Assembly (NCBI GenBank): GCA_021234155.1
Contig: JAJEKV010000011.1
Location: forward strand, 19,176,677-19,240,676
Direction of reading: 5' to 3'
From: Isoetes taiwanensis
Lineage: Eukaryota > Streptophyta > Lycopodiopsida > Isoetales > Isoetaceae
DNA: 64,000 nt
Notes under the pieces: generated by a model
Database searches by the model: none
Told to the model about the DNA's origin: nothing
The model's input: the letters and a program-made list of their open reading frames with translations, nothing else
Position numbers and translations under genes: made by a program
In this document: positions 24,051 to 34,589 of the stretch, one piece after another
How the letters are laid out: the number at the start of each line of letters is the position of its first letter
Numbering within the stretch: position 1 is the first letter of the stretch

Positions 24051-24429
24051 AAATACATCATAGGTGGGATGCTAGGGTATATGAGGAAGGGCTCGAACCA
24101 AGGCGAGAAAAGATATCTCGTGCCAAAGGATTTGAGATAAGTATTGTCTAGACTGTCTCGACCAGAGTGCTATTTTGAGGGGTCTCGAACAATGAAGTAT
24201 CAAGCAGTCCTAGATCATTCTCGACTGGACCGAGAATGACCTGGGACTGCTCATCAAATGCCAATTGCATAATCTTAGGTTCCAAATACGATCTGTAAGA
24301 AAGAGCATCTAGTTTCACTTAAAGTGTGACAGGCCAAAATTTGATGATGAAATTAAAGCGAAATAATACCTGTATATGCCATCGAACCTGAAGACAATTG
24401 AGAACTCGAGCAGACTAAAAATACTCCAG

Positions 24430-25420
24430 ATTTTGATGATTAGTGTATACAATCACCTTATAAGGAGAGCCTCCGAAAAATACTCGCCACTCCTAAAAAG
24501 AGTCAACAATCGTCAACAGTTCCTTATCATAAATAGGATAGTTGATTAGATGATTGGGTGTGGCTGATGATAAGCCCCCTCTTGTGACAAGATACAATAC
24601 AAAGAGAAAAGTATAAGGCATCAGCTTCGAGAACATAGGAATGAAAAGAATCTGGATGTGCAAGGATAGGTGCCATATTGAAGGCATTCTTCAAAGTGAT
24701 GAATGATGATTCTACTTCAAGTGCCCACTCAATAGAAAATCCATCTTTGTGAGAGTCAGAGATAATGCAATCTTTGAATAATGCTTGATCCAGCAATAAA
24801 AATTGGCAAACCCCAAAAATCACTATATATCCTTAACTGGAAAAGGTGTTTTTCAATCAAGAATCTTGCTCTTTCTCTAGATCCATGAAGACACCCTAAG
24901 GTATAATACAATAGTCAAGGAACTCGACATTATCTTGCTCAAATTGGCATTTCTCCAGCTTGCCTTAAAGTCCATGCGCTTGTAGCTGATATTCTTGACA
25001 TATTTTTTATGCTCTTCTAGAGTCTTCGAATAAACCAGAATATCATCCGAATAGATGATAAGAAAAATATCCAAAATTTTTCCAAAGAGGTAGTTATCCA
25101 TGTGCGACAAGACTATTAGAGCATCGGTAAGGTCAAAGGGCATGTCATTATACTCAAAATGACCGTATTGAGTTTGGAAGTCTGTCTTTCACGTATCACC
25201 TTCTCTGATTCGAATAAGATTATATGCACCACAAAGATCAATCTTGGTGAAGTATCATGCGTCTTGCAGCCGCTTAAGTAATTCTAGAGTCAAAGGAAGG
25301 GAATACCGATTGTACACAATAATCTTGTTGAGGCCGTGACAATTCACAACCAACCGCAAAGAACCGTTCTTCTTGGAGACAAAGAAGATGGAAACCTCTA
25401 TATTGACTGAGAGTATTCAA
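24430..25420 (-). pseudogene. Ty3/gypsy reverse transcriptase and RNase H relic
   Basis: Minus-strand pieces in the right order show a decayed chromovirus-like pol. FFVSKKNGSLRLVVNCHGLN comes first, then YFTKIDLCGAYNLIRIREGD, YGHFEYNDMPFDLTDA, the motif C region YSDDILVYSKTLEEHKKYV (Ser for the usual Leu/Ala before DD), and a linker to RNase H at 24600-24700 (APILAHPDSFHSYVLEADA). Stops and frameshifts are frequent. No LTRs were recognised. Confidence 0.8.
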
Positions 25421-26305
25421 GATTCTCCTTGATATAAGTCCGCAAAGCCTTCAACTCTATTGGCGACAAGTTGCAGATAGGGCTTAGGGCTATATGTGGA
25501 CCATCCCTTGCAAGAGATCATTGGGGCAGTCATAGGGACAATGCTATGGAAGCTTGTTGGGTTTTATCACCTCAAAAACATCAACAAAATCATTGGAATT
25601 AGGAACGACATGGACGTTACTGGAATGATCATTTGAAACCGATATCTATCGGTTCGAGCCTACTGATGGACATCATGCAGGAACTCCAATAAAAATTTCT
25701 AGCAAAGTATAGAAGTTTCAAATCTACTTACTGAAAATATTTTTAAGGGAGGGTGTCCTTTTTCTTTCCGGCCATTAAAATCTGGCAAAAAAACGAAATT
25801 TTATGATCAAAATCCGGCAGGAAACATTTCTTTTCCATTTTTCTTAGACTCCCCCCATGCGTTAACTTTTTTTTCTTCCAACTTTCTTGGACTTCCCCCC
25901 TATATGTTTAAATATGCGCCCGTTTAATTACGCTTTAGCAGCGTTACACTATGAATTATCTGGCCTCCTCCCTTTCCATCATTTGTTACTTAGCAGGCCT
26001 CAAAATGCCGAAGAAAGGGCACATGCAGCAAGCAGCAGCGACAGCGGCAGGGGCAGCAAGGAAGCAATCAATTTCAATCTCATAATAAGTGGACTTTGAA
26101 GGTTTTAGATTTAGTCATCAGCATCTTAGCCAGTTCTAGGGCGAGCATATTCCACAGGTAGTTTGTGCATTTTTTTCTGGCTCTTGCAAGAGGGTTTTTG
26201 CATTTTTGGCAAAATATTGATTTTTCGGCTTAATTCGCCTTTTAATGTTGGTAAATGTAACAGTCTATGGAGATATCGCTCATTGCTGATGGCAGTGCAA
26301 ACTAA

Positions 26306-27144
26306 GGCCGAAATCACACTACTGGCCAAACTCAAAAAATAAAAATAAAGAGCCAACAAAAATATGCCATGTGTACTTCCGGCAGCCAACCTATATCACA
26401 CCTAGGGTGCCAAAACTCCAGTCAGCATTTAGGCACCCTATAATTTTTGGACGGGGGATCTCGCCTGCCAAAACTTCTGGCGGGCAGCCAGATCATCGAT
26501 GTTTTCCACGTCCTCCTACCTTCCATGATGCAAGCAAAGAACTGTGTTTTCTGATCACCGGAGTATGGACGATTTGGCTACGAATCTTGTTGATACCTTC
26601 TGCAATCTGGTGAAGAATCGCGCCCTTTGTTTCTTATCGCTAGAATATGCAAGATTTGGGTATGAAGAGTCACGAGAGGTCATTCATGTTTCGTTTTGTG
26701 GCTTTCAATGCTTAAGGATATCTGCAAATTACAATTGAGAGTTTAGAAAAGCAGAGAATCAGTTCGGCAGCAATCTCAATCGACAGCAATCTCAGTTCGG
26801 CAGAGAATCAATCTCAGTTCGGCAGCAATCTCAGTTCGGCAGAGAATCAGTTCGGCAGAAGAAAATCATCATACATGATGCCTGCAGTTGTGATCTGTTC
26901 GGCATCAGTTAGGCATGAATCAGTTCGGCATCGCAGTTGTGATCTGACAGAACTTTGAGCAATTCGAACGATTTGGGCCGATTTGGATTCAAGATAGAAT
27001 CATAAAAACGGACGTGTCATATATTTTTATTTTGGGCTCTGCCAAAGTGCGATATAGCATGGCAGGCAGAACTGTCGGTCTGCCCAATGCCCGCCTATTC
27101 TTGCCACGTATTTCTTTGGTTTTGCCTGTAGTGTGATTTCGCCC
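26306..27144. mobile_element. Harbinger/Tourist-like MITE, 839 bp
   Basis: Terminal inverted repeats of about 26 bp, GGCCGAAATCACACTACTGG on the left and GGGCGAAATCACACTACAGG read inward on the right, are flanked by TAA on both sides (26303-26305 and 27145-27147). A 3-bp TAA duplication is typical of PIF/Harbinger. There is no transposase inside. The interior has an array of GTTCGGCAG/AATCAATCTCA words (26755-26950). Confidence 0.75.
26755..26950. repeat. Minisatellite of CAGTTCGGCA words
   Basis: Irregular tandem copies of GTTCGGCAGAGAATCA and TCTCAGTTCGGCAGCAA lie inside the MITE. This is short-unit expansion with no coding potential. Confidence 0.7.
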
Positions 27145-27346
27145 TAAGTCCGTTGCTGTCTTGAGCTCCTTAATCACCAAATGCTTACATGATTAGTCTT
27201 AAAAAATCTTTTCCTATTGTTTCTTTAGAATCTTAAATAAATTGCCTACAGAGCAAAAAAAAGTATAATCCAAAGGCCTTCAACATGTTGTCTTCCAGCA
27301 TTTTTGAAAACTTATTGATCGAAGATATTTGTTGCATAATTGTAGC

Positions 27347-28540
27347 TTTTTTTTTTTTTTTTTTTAGGGCAAGGGGTTTTTTATATTTCATTTATGAAAA
27401 ATACATAATACAAAAATGGGGTTGCCTCATACGACAGGGATCTCCCTGGGTACAGTCAGCCCCTGTACCACAAGTACAGATATGTATATAAATAAGAGCA
27501 TCTAGAGTAGTAGATCTTATAATGTTCATGTTTAGATCCAAACCAAAAATAGCAGCCATGTAAAAACAGTAGGCTGTCAGAGAAACCAGTCTAGTTAGCG
27601 TCCTAGAACACATCCACCAGATCTTGAATTGTAAGATCCTCGATCTTGAAGTTTCCAAAGATTCTTAGCAGCTTATCAAGTTTCCGAGCACTGAAATTGG
27701 TGAAGTCCATCACAAGCATAACATGGGCTTCCCTTCTCTGTTGCCATTTATGGAAAAGGTTGAGAAAGATCTGCCTTAGCCCATTATGTCTCCATACCTC
27801 ATGCTGGTTCAGCAGCTTTCTTATTGCTTTCGCATGGACCATCTCTTGCTTCAATAAAATCAGAGTATCTGCCAGTTCACCCATTGGCATCCTAGAGTCC
27901 TCATCATCATCATCATCAAGAAGTTTAGCTGGTGCTCCCGACCTGAGTAGCCTCCTCTGATGAGCTGTGAAGAACACCATCAAAATCAGTTAGAACAATA
28001 GGAAAGGGCCATTGAATTTCCCAACTCTATCCCAGTCTCTGTCATACTTCTTTCCTTTTAATAGCTTATGAGCCATGGCAGTTACTGCCAGAATGTCCAA
28101 AAGAGCTTTTTTAAGGGAGGTCATATTAGGATTTTTTCCATTTATGGCAACCTCGTTTCTATGTTTCCATATAACCCATAGACATAAATTCCTGGTCGTT
28201 TGGATCAGTCTATTACTGTGATTTAGAAATTCTATCAAAATCCCTGGGCAACCTTGATTGAGCTGTGAAGTCCAGACCCAAAACTCCTCCAGCCATGGGC
28301 ACTGAAAAACATGGTTAGAATTTTCAACCTGACCACACCCAAGAGGGCAGGTGGCAGCAACTGAACTATCATACTTATTTCTTACTGCATTGGTATGCAG
28401 ACTTTGGTGGAGAACCAGCCATCTGAATATATTTACCTTGCTAGCAGAGTAGCTTTTCCAACTCCTGTTGCAGACTTTAGCTAGAGTTTTCTCCTCACAA
28501 CCCCATAGTCTACTTGCTTTAGAATCCTGGGTATCTACTC
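27347..28540 (-). mobile_element. L1-type LINE, 5'-truncated, 3' portion
   Basis: A minus-strand L1 remnant ends in a 19-base A tail (T run at 27347-27365). Upstream of it the frame reads through a zf-RVT-like domain: KVNIFRWLVLHQSLHTN, then CPLGCGQVENSNHVFQCPW, and LCLWVIWKHRNEVAINGKN. The last frame (27603-27983) carries a run of Asp residues (LLDDDDDEDS) and ends at a TAG. The 5' boundary near 28540 coincides with the start of the inverted repeat. No target-site duplication was found. Confidence 0.75.
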
Positions 28541-28907
28541 TATAAGATATAGTTCATGGAGGTAGCGATAACAATAAATTAACCTTTACATGCATAAACT
28601 TCCATATACATGCAAACATGCCTTATAAGGCACATATAAAAGAGCCATTACATGTGTTGTGCGACAATTGCAAAATGGAAAAGAAGGGGCTCATAGGTCT
28701 AGCATTTTTTGCATTTTTGATGTTAATGATAGAAGTAGAGGGGAACATCTTACCTCTTTAAGGCCGCAACAAAAGAGTATGTTGGAGGCTAGAAAAATTC
28801 TTATTGATGTCTGTGAGGTAATTTTCTTTTAATTCTGCAAAGTTTAAAGTCTTTTCTTTTTATATTAGTATATTGATTTTAACCTTTAATGTTGATGTCA
28901 GGAGGTG
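28540..28907 (+). repeat. Left arm of a large inverted duplication
   Basis: Pairs with 28981-29512 over essentially its whole length at roughly 90% identity, leaving a 73-nt loop (28908-28980). This arm carries a gene-like exon starting at ATG 28675 and ending at a GT donor after 28817. An intron follows, then an exon from 28902 that runs into the loop (EVKSSGLASYGANFILQ...). Relative to the right arm it has lost about 28 nt of exon and is frame-broken. Confidence 0.85.
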
Positions 28908-28980
28908 AAATCTAGTGGCCTAGCTTCGTATGGAGCAAATTTTATTCTGCAGAAACATAGTCGTGTTCACCATGGCAACC

Positions 28981-29512
28981 CACCTCCTGACATCAACATT
29001 AAAGAAAAGACTTTAAACTTTGTAGAATTAAAAGAAAATTACCTCACGGACATCAATAAGAATTTTTCTAGCCTCCAACATACTCTTCTGTTGCTGCTTT
29101 ATTATCTCCACCATCTTGGTAGCCTTAGAAAGAGGTAAGACGTTCCCCTCTGCTTCTATCTTTTTTTTTTTTTGTTTGAAGGCAAGGTTGGTAGGACTTG
29201 CACCCACCCACGTCTCCCATCCGATGGTAGCTAGTGGGTTTTGAACCCTGGTGGGGGTCACCCCAACCCAAGGCCTTACCACTAAACCACCATCGCGATG
29301 GGCAACCCTCTGCTTCTATCATTAACATCAAAAATGCAAAAATTGTTAGACCTATGAGCCCCTTCTTTTCCATTTTGCAATTGTCGCACAACACATGTAA
29401 TGGCCTCATTTATATGTGCCTTATAAGGCATGTTTGCATGTATATGGAAGTTGGTGCATGTAAAGGTTAATTTATTGTTAGCGCTACCTCCATGAAATAT
29501 ATCTTATAGAGT
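28981..29512 (-). repeat. Right arm of the inverted duplication, interrupted by a SINE
   Basis: The reverse complement of the left arm plus a 145-bp SINE and its 15-bp target duplication. Read on the minus strand without the SINE, the arm encodes a short secreted-protein-like frame. It has a basic start (MEKKG), a hydrophobic stretch (LIGLTIFAFLMLMIEAEG), then a Lys/Gln-rich segment ending ARKILIDVRE at a GT donor. The family is not recognised. The transcript of either strand could fold into a hairpin about 370 bp long. Confidence 0.85.
29161..29305 (-). mobile_element. tRNA-derived SINE, 145 bp, with perfect target duplication
   Basis: On the minus strand it has an A-box-like TGGTTTAGTGGTAAGG, a B-box-like GGGTTCAAAACCC and a 3' A-rich tail (T run at 29161-29173). 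It is flanked by exact copies of CCCTCTGCTTCTATC (29146-29160 and 29306-29320). The other arm of the inverted repeat preserves the empty site, so the insertion followed the inverted duplication. Confidence 0.9.
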
Positions 29513-30017
29513 ACATTTGTCTGGTAGAACTAATGTACATTTTTCCCAATATATGATCTTGTTGTGATTTTGGCTTCGTAAGGATTAATGAAGTTTCCCT
29601 CTGCGCTGCCTAATGCTATGAAACATTCACCATTTTGCAATTATATTTAATGCATAAAGCATTGTAGTCTATAATGCAACTAGTAAACCATTGGTGATAA
29701 TTAAAAACCCTAATGAAGAACCTTTACAATGATAATGATACTAGAAATTCAAACAATACAAAAGACCAATTTGTAAAACTAAGCTCATTGCTGCCAAATA
29801 TAATATATGTAAGAAAATCACAAAATATTATGATTAATGCACTAGCAAAAATTCCTATGACGGACACGGATAGATGAGTGAAACATACATAGGTATACAA
29901 TGTACGTTCGATCACAATCAGCATCCCATAGAATATATGATGGTCCCCCTAAAATGTCCCTAGTGACTTAAACACAAGACTTCACAATTGCTAGCACAAA
30001 GGACTAGCCATGAAGAG

Positions 30018-30046
30018 GGAGGGAGGGAGGGAGGGAGGGAGGGAGT
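30018..30046. repeat. (GGGA)n microsatellite
   Basis: Seven GGGA units in tandem within AT-rich DNA. G-runs of three at 4-bp spacing could form a G-quadruplex on the plus strand. Confidence 0.9.
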
Positions 30047-30139
30047 TGAAGTGAAGTGCATATTATTCCTTTAGAGCCATCAAGTTCATAAGCCAATTAC
30101 ATGAGTACAGGCTCAAAATTAAAAAACATACTACTCGCA

Positions 30140-31860
30140 AGCTTCGAATGACTATCGACATCTTTCTCAACTCTCTCTACTCAAGAACTTCTATGATAAA
30201 TTGCCCTATCTTACTACTTGGTAGGCCAAGGTTGGCACGAGGAATATGATTCCAACGTCCTACTTCCACACTTGACCTATGTGCACTAGGTCTCACTCTA
30301 CTGCTTGCATGTCTGGGCTTGACTAAAATTCCCATTTCGAGATACTCTGATGATCGGAGATGAGGACTGGTAAACTGCCTATAATATGCTATTCTGACTT
30401 CTAGAACATGCCATGAGTTTTCTATCACGTGTACTTGTACCAGAGCTAGTGCAAAAAGATTGTGAGAGTAAGATCTTACTTCCTCGTCCAGATTTCTATA
30501 TCAGCATACCAATCTTTATGCCTAGTTGTTTCCAAGGCCATATTGCATAGACAATTGCTGCAATTTACATACATAATCAACATTTCTATACAAAGCCTCT
30601 GCCTCTAAAGATATCATCCCGCATAAATAATATATTCTACGGAGTCCGCTTTAACCCCCTGTTCATTCTCTTCTTCTTCTTCTTTTTTTAACTTTCTCAA
30701 TTTTCTTCCAAACATATTCTGCCAAACTAGGTGCCGACAATTCACAAAAATACTGGCTGTACTGATATGGTATACTAGCATCTTCTTGAGGCTAAAATTC
30801 CTTATTTTAGCTTTAGCACTTCTACATTGCATGTCCTTAAGGGATTTCAAACCACCATTGACCCCTTTGTTCCACTGCTTGATTCCAACTAGGACTCTTG
30901 TCCACATGAATTACCAAATATTTGTATGGGTCAACAATCTCCACCAAATCACCTTCATAACAAAACTTAAAATGATCCACCTTAAGGGCCCAAATACAAA
31001 CATTTGGGTTTTAGTCATATTTACTTCCATATCTTTACTATCACAAAAGTCTACCGAAGAGTCTAGGTGTTTTGCATACCTGCAGCAAATCTTGACAAAA
31101 TTACTACATCATCACCATATAGCAATAGATAGATAGATAGATAGTAGTTTTAACGTCACGCCACTAGGCAGCATCCAACTGGACATGTGACCACACACCA
31201 CACTACATTGCTTGGTTGGGCCCTGCCCCCAACCACCTTACATTGCCATTCCTCCATATCGTGAAACCCACTCCCCCAAGCTAGTCTATAAATATGCATC
31301 GTGAAACCCACTCCCCCAAGCTAGTCTAAAAATATTTCAAACAGTGGAGGACATAGGCAACTCTATTTAATCTCGATATTTCGTTACTTCTTCACATTTT
31401 TCAAAATAGGGAAAAGACAACTAAATCAAAACCTTTCCATATAACAGTTTTATTACCTGCCTCAATTCAACCTGAACATCAAGTCTATCCATTCTTTTCT
31501 ACAAATTTCTTCGGTCTGTCTTGTCACATGCTTTTGTGTAATCAACAAAGAGTGCATATAGGGAATTCCTTGTCCTCGTAACTAAGTCCATCATTGCACG
31601 CAATATTACTAGATGATCTATAGTGGATCTTTCAGGCCTAAAGCCTGCTTGCTCCATAGCTCTAGCATTATTTGCTTCGGCCAAATCGTTAATTTTAATA
31701 TTCACCATGGTTGCAAAAAGCTTTGCAACTAAACCACTGATCATAATCATTCTATAAGTATGTTCATTTGCCATGATCGTGAGAATCCATCTCGTAGGAT
31801 TGCATTCGTCATTTAGAAGAGAATTTCCTGTGTCTTTGCACTGACCCACTTAAATATTTC
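30140..31860 (-). mobile_element. Non-L1 LINE relic with nested LINE tail
   Basis: Minus-strand reverse-transcriptase pieces run from 31849 (EQAGFRPERSTIDHLVILRA, then YALFVDYTKACDKTDRRNL) through a decayed GCP(M/L)S block near 31380. Motif C follows (LLYGDDVVILSRFAAGMQNT, near 31070-31125), and then a C-terminal segment with SSVEVGRWNHIPRAN near 30250. Between motif B and motif C lies the 3' end of another LINE: a GCGTGACGTTAAAACTA ending with (TATC)n at 31127-31143. A 39-bp tandem duplication occurs at 31257-31330. Confidence 0.7.
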
Positions 31861-32115
31861 AGCTACCAAGCTTGTTGCATCTAAAACCTTTCCATTATCC
31901 AATTTCTGCAACCCTATATTAAGCAAGAATTAATTAATTAAAGAAATTTCGTTTTCTCATTCGACAACGAAATAGGTTGTAGTATTCCCCAGAAAAATAA
32001 TTAAGTGTCCTAATTTAGCTAGATGCAGTGTCTGAGAAGGCTAAATCCGAACAATAAAATATTTAAGGCGAGAATCCGTATTATGGCGACATATATGCGA
32101 CGTGGAACAAGCAAT

Positions 32116-33580
32116 TCAACCTCTACAATGTGAACTGAATTGCTCGAACAGACGCCATGACGATTCATCCTGCTCCTCATTGCCTGTAATTTCATGTTTT
32201 GGAATGGGAGTGCTTTTCGGGGCGTTGTTCACTTGTGTCAAACTGACTTCCAAGCTAGGCTGCAAGGGAATAACGTGAGCCTCGCTTCTGTTAATGGTCA
32301 CATGTGTGACGTAGTACTGGAACTCCTGAACCATTTTCTTGCTTACCCAACCCTGCTCTTCATAAGCACCAATCGATACATGTGAACTACCTTGCACCTG
32401 ACTTTGGCTATATAAGAAATTAGGAAGTTGACCTAATCTCAAAAATATGACAATATGATAGATCTTGGCAGTTGTCATGCTAGCAATCCTGTTGAAGAGG
32501 TCCAGATATTTCTTTACATCCTAGACGGTGGTGTACCTTCTCATGTCAATAAACACCATTGTCGCGTTTTGAGGTTCAGGTGCTTTTACAGGTATTCCGT
32601 GTCACCCTGTAGATGGTGTTTCCCTTCTCTTTCAGCTTATTTGCTTCCTCGGGCCTAAGAATAGACCTGATTGCTTCAAGGAAAACACCTTGTTGTAATT
32701 AGCTTTGTTATACTCAAAATCAAAGCCTGCCATGTCAAGAAGGTGTTGCTCGGTAAACTCCAGAAACTTGCTTGCAAGCTCTTCAAAACTCGCATAACAA
32801 TCGTCCATAATGCTATTAGCATAAGACAATGTTCCTCAGCGCATAAGCATGAGTGTCCTGATGTCTATTGCCCTTTGCTTACAGTCAAAATGACTGGCAT
32901 ATCCTCACTGCACTTTCAAGATTGTCTTCCCTTCTAAACTTTCATCCATAAGCTGGGAAACTTCGCCATTGGACATACTACATAAATAGGCAAGAATGTT
33001 TTGCTGAAGAAATCTTTGGTGGGCCTATCTGGCAACTCACCATGATCATCCACAAATTTCCTGCCCATCCACTTAGAAACAACTTGCATGAACTTGGACC
33101 AAGGCTCTTCTTGCATGAATATGAATTGTTTTTCATCTTTTAGCTCTTTCACCTTCAATGTTGTGGTTGCCACTTCAACAAAATCCTGAAACCTCTTCTC
33201 TCTCCTCTGTGCTTCCTTCTCCCTCTCCCTCTTCTTCCTCATAGCTCACTTCTCTGGCCATTCGGCTACTTTTTCCTTGCCCTTCTTCTTTTTGGAGGTG
33301 CTGACTTCCTCCCGTGGCTGCTCCTCCTGTTGGTGCTGCTGCTGCTCTTCTTCTTCCTGGCCTCCCCCCTGCTACTGCTCCTCTTCCTGGCTCAGCGATG
33401 ACGGCCCTAACTCGACGGTCTCATCCGTCCTTTGGGTGGCTCCCGACGAGCTGCTTTCCTTCTGCTCCTTAGAGGCATGGAAGGTGTCGTCTGTCGAGGT
33501 AGACGACTCCTCCTCCTCCCTCCCGGGCTTGAGGTGCTCCTGGATCTTCTTCCCACCACCTGCTGCTGCCTCTGCCATGG
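32116..33580 (-). pseudogene. Unidentified broken coding region
   Basis: Minus-strand frames suggest one ancestral protein of roughly 450-490 residues. A Ser/Glu/Gln-rich start lies at 33578-33372 (MAEAAAGGGKKIQEHLKPG). Past two in-frame stops it continues as a Lys/Arg/Glu-rich coil and a folded-looking part (33242-32934; KFMQVVSKWMGRKFVDDHGE, DRPTKDFFSKTFLPIYVV). Frameshifted pieces follow at 32829-32632 and 32478-32116 (GYVTHVTINRSEAHVIPL-like). The family is unknown. It could be a retroelement ORF1 or a decayed host gene. Confidence 0.45.
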
Positions 33581-33844
33581 AAGGGGTGTGCCTGGGGCTC
33601 CTGAACTTCCTGGCTATACATTTGGTTCATGCCATGTCTTACGGTTACGAAAACGGATTAAGTTAAGCTGAAGATCAAGAAAGAGAGATTTCGAGTGAGA
33701 TAGGGAGAAATGGATGCTAAAATGGCATTTAAAAAGGAAAGACGCTCCTAGGGCTGGGAATATTCTCCTACCATTAATAGCCCTATTAATTAGCCCCCCC
33801 ATTAAATACACCAACATACACATTTATTGATATATGGTTAATAC

Positions 33845-34019
33845 TGTATTGTACTTACGTTATGATGTGGACAAGCCTAGTGGACCTTCTGTTCCACCTA
33901 ATATAAGTGTTCTAGGGAGTACTGATAACATGATGATAGATTCAGGTGTGCATCATGTTCCTTCTAAATAAGTGAGAACTATTGAGTAGTGTTGGTGTGA
34001 TGTGGTGGTGTGGCGATTC

Positions 34020-34058
<39 letters not shown>

Positions 34059-34549
34059 AGTTTGTTGTGGTGATGGTGGTATTTGTACGTTTATTTCGAG
34101 ATCTTTGTTGGAATTAAAGAAAAAACAAGTGTGTGCTTTATTATTGTCTATAATGTTGAAATATATGAAGCTATATTTGGTATTTGAGTTTGGATTTTAT
34201 ATTTATTTTGTGTACTTTTGTTGGCATAGGTGCTACTCAACACATCGTATTTGAGAAATCTTTGCTTAGAAATTATCATCCTTTGCGTGTTTTGAAGTAT
34301 GTTTATATGGGTGATGATAGTCGCCAACAAATTCTTGGAATTGGTGATTTGCCATTACAAGCTCGTTCAGGGATTCATTTTCTCCGTGGTGTATTACATG
34401 TGTCTGCCTTACATCGTCATTTACTTTTAGTTTCTCGCTTAACTGATGTTGGGATTCATATTTACTTTGATGAACTCTTTTGTTATCTTTTAAAAGATGG
34501 CTTGATTCTTGGTACTGGTATGCATCATCACAATCTATATGAGTACTAG
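33845..34549 (+). pseudogene. Ty1/copia gag-pol fragment (protease region)
   Basis: A plus-strand frame at 34220-34549 reads GATQHIVFEKSLLRNYHPL, then YMGDDSRQQILGIGD, GVLHVSALHRHLLLVSRLTD and YFDE. This is the copia protease/pre-integrase region, but the active-site Asp-Ser has become Gly-Ile before GAT. An earlier piece at 33865-33965 (DKPSGPSVPPNISVLGS, then MIDSGVHHV) may be a related copy. A 36-A run (34021-34056) lies between them. The fragment stops exactly at the Helitron-type end at 34545. Confidence 0.65.
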
Positions 34550-34580
34550 TAATGGTGCCCAGCGTTGCTGGGCATAAGTT
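34545..34580 (-). mobile_element. Helitron-type 3' terminus (minus strand)
   Basis: Read on the minus strand this 36-bp block has the hairpin TGCCCAGC-AAC-GCTGGGCA, then a short spacer, then CTAG followed by T. That is the canonical Helitron 3' end (subterminal hairpin, CTRR, insertion before T). It is a perfect inverted copy of 43565-43600. No Rep/helicase gene and no 5' TC end could be identified, so the element belonging to it is non-autonomous or incomplete. Confidence 0.65.
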
Positions 34581-34589
34581 AGGTACATG

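Noticed and set aside
28240-29560. Plain MITE explanation for the inverted repeat
   Set aside because: The arms contain an exon-intron unit and the ends lack clear terminal repeats or target duplications, so inverted gene duplication fits better.
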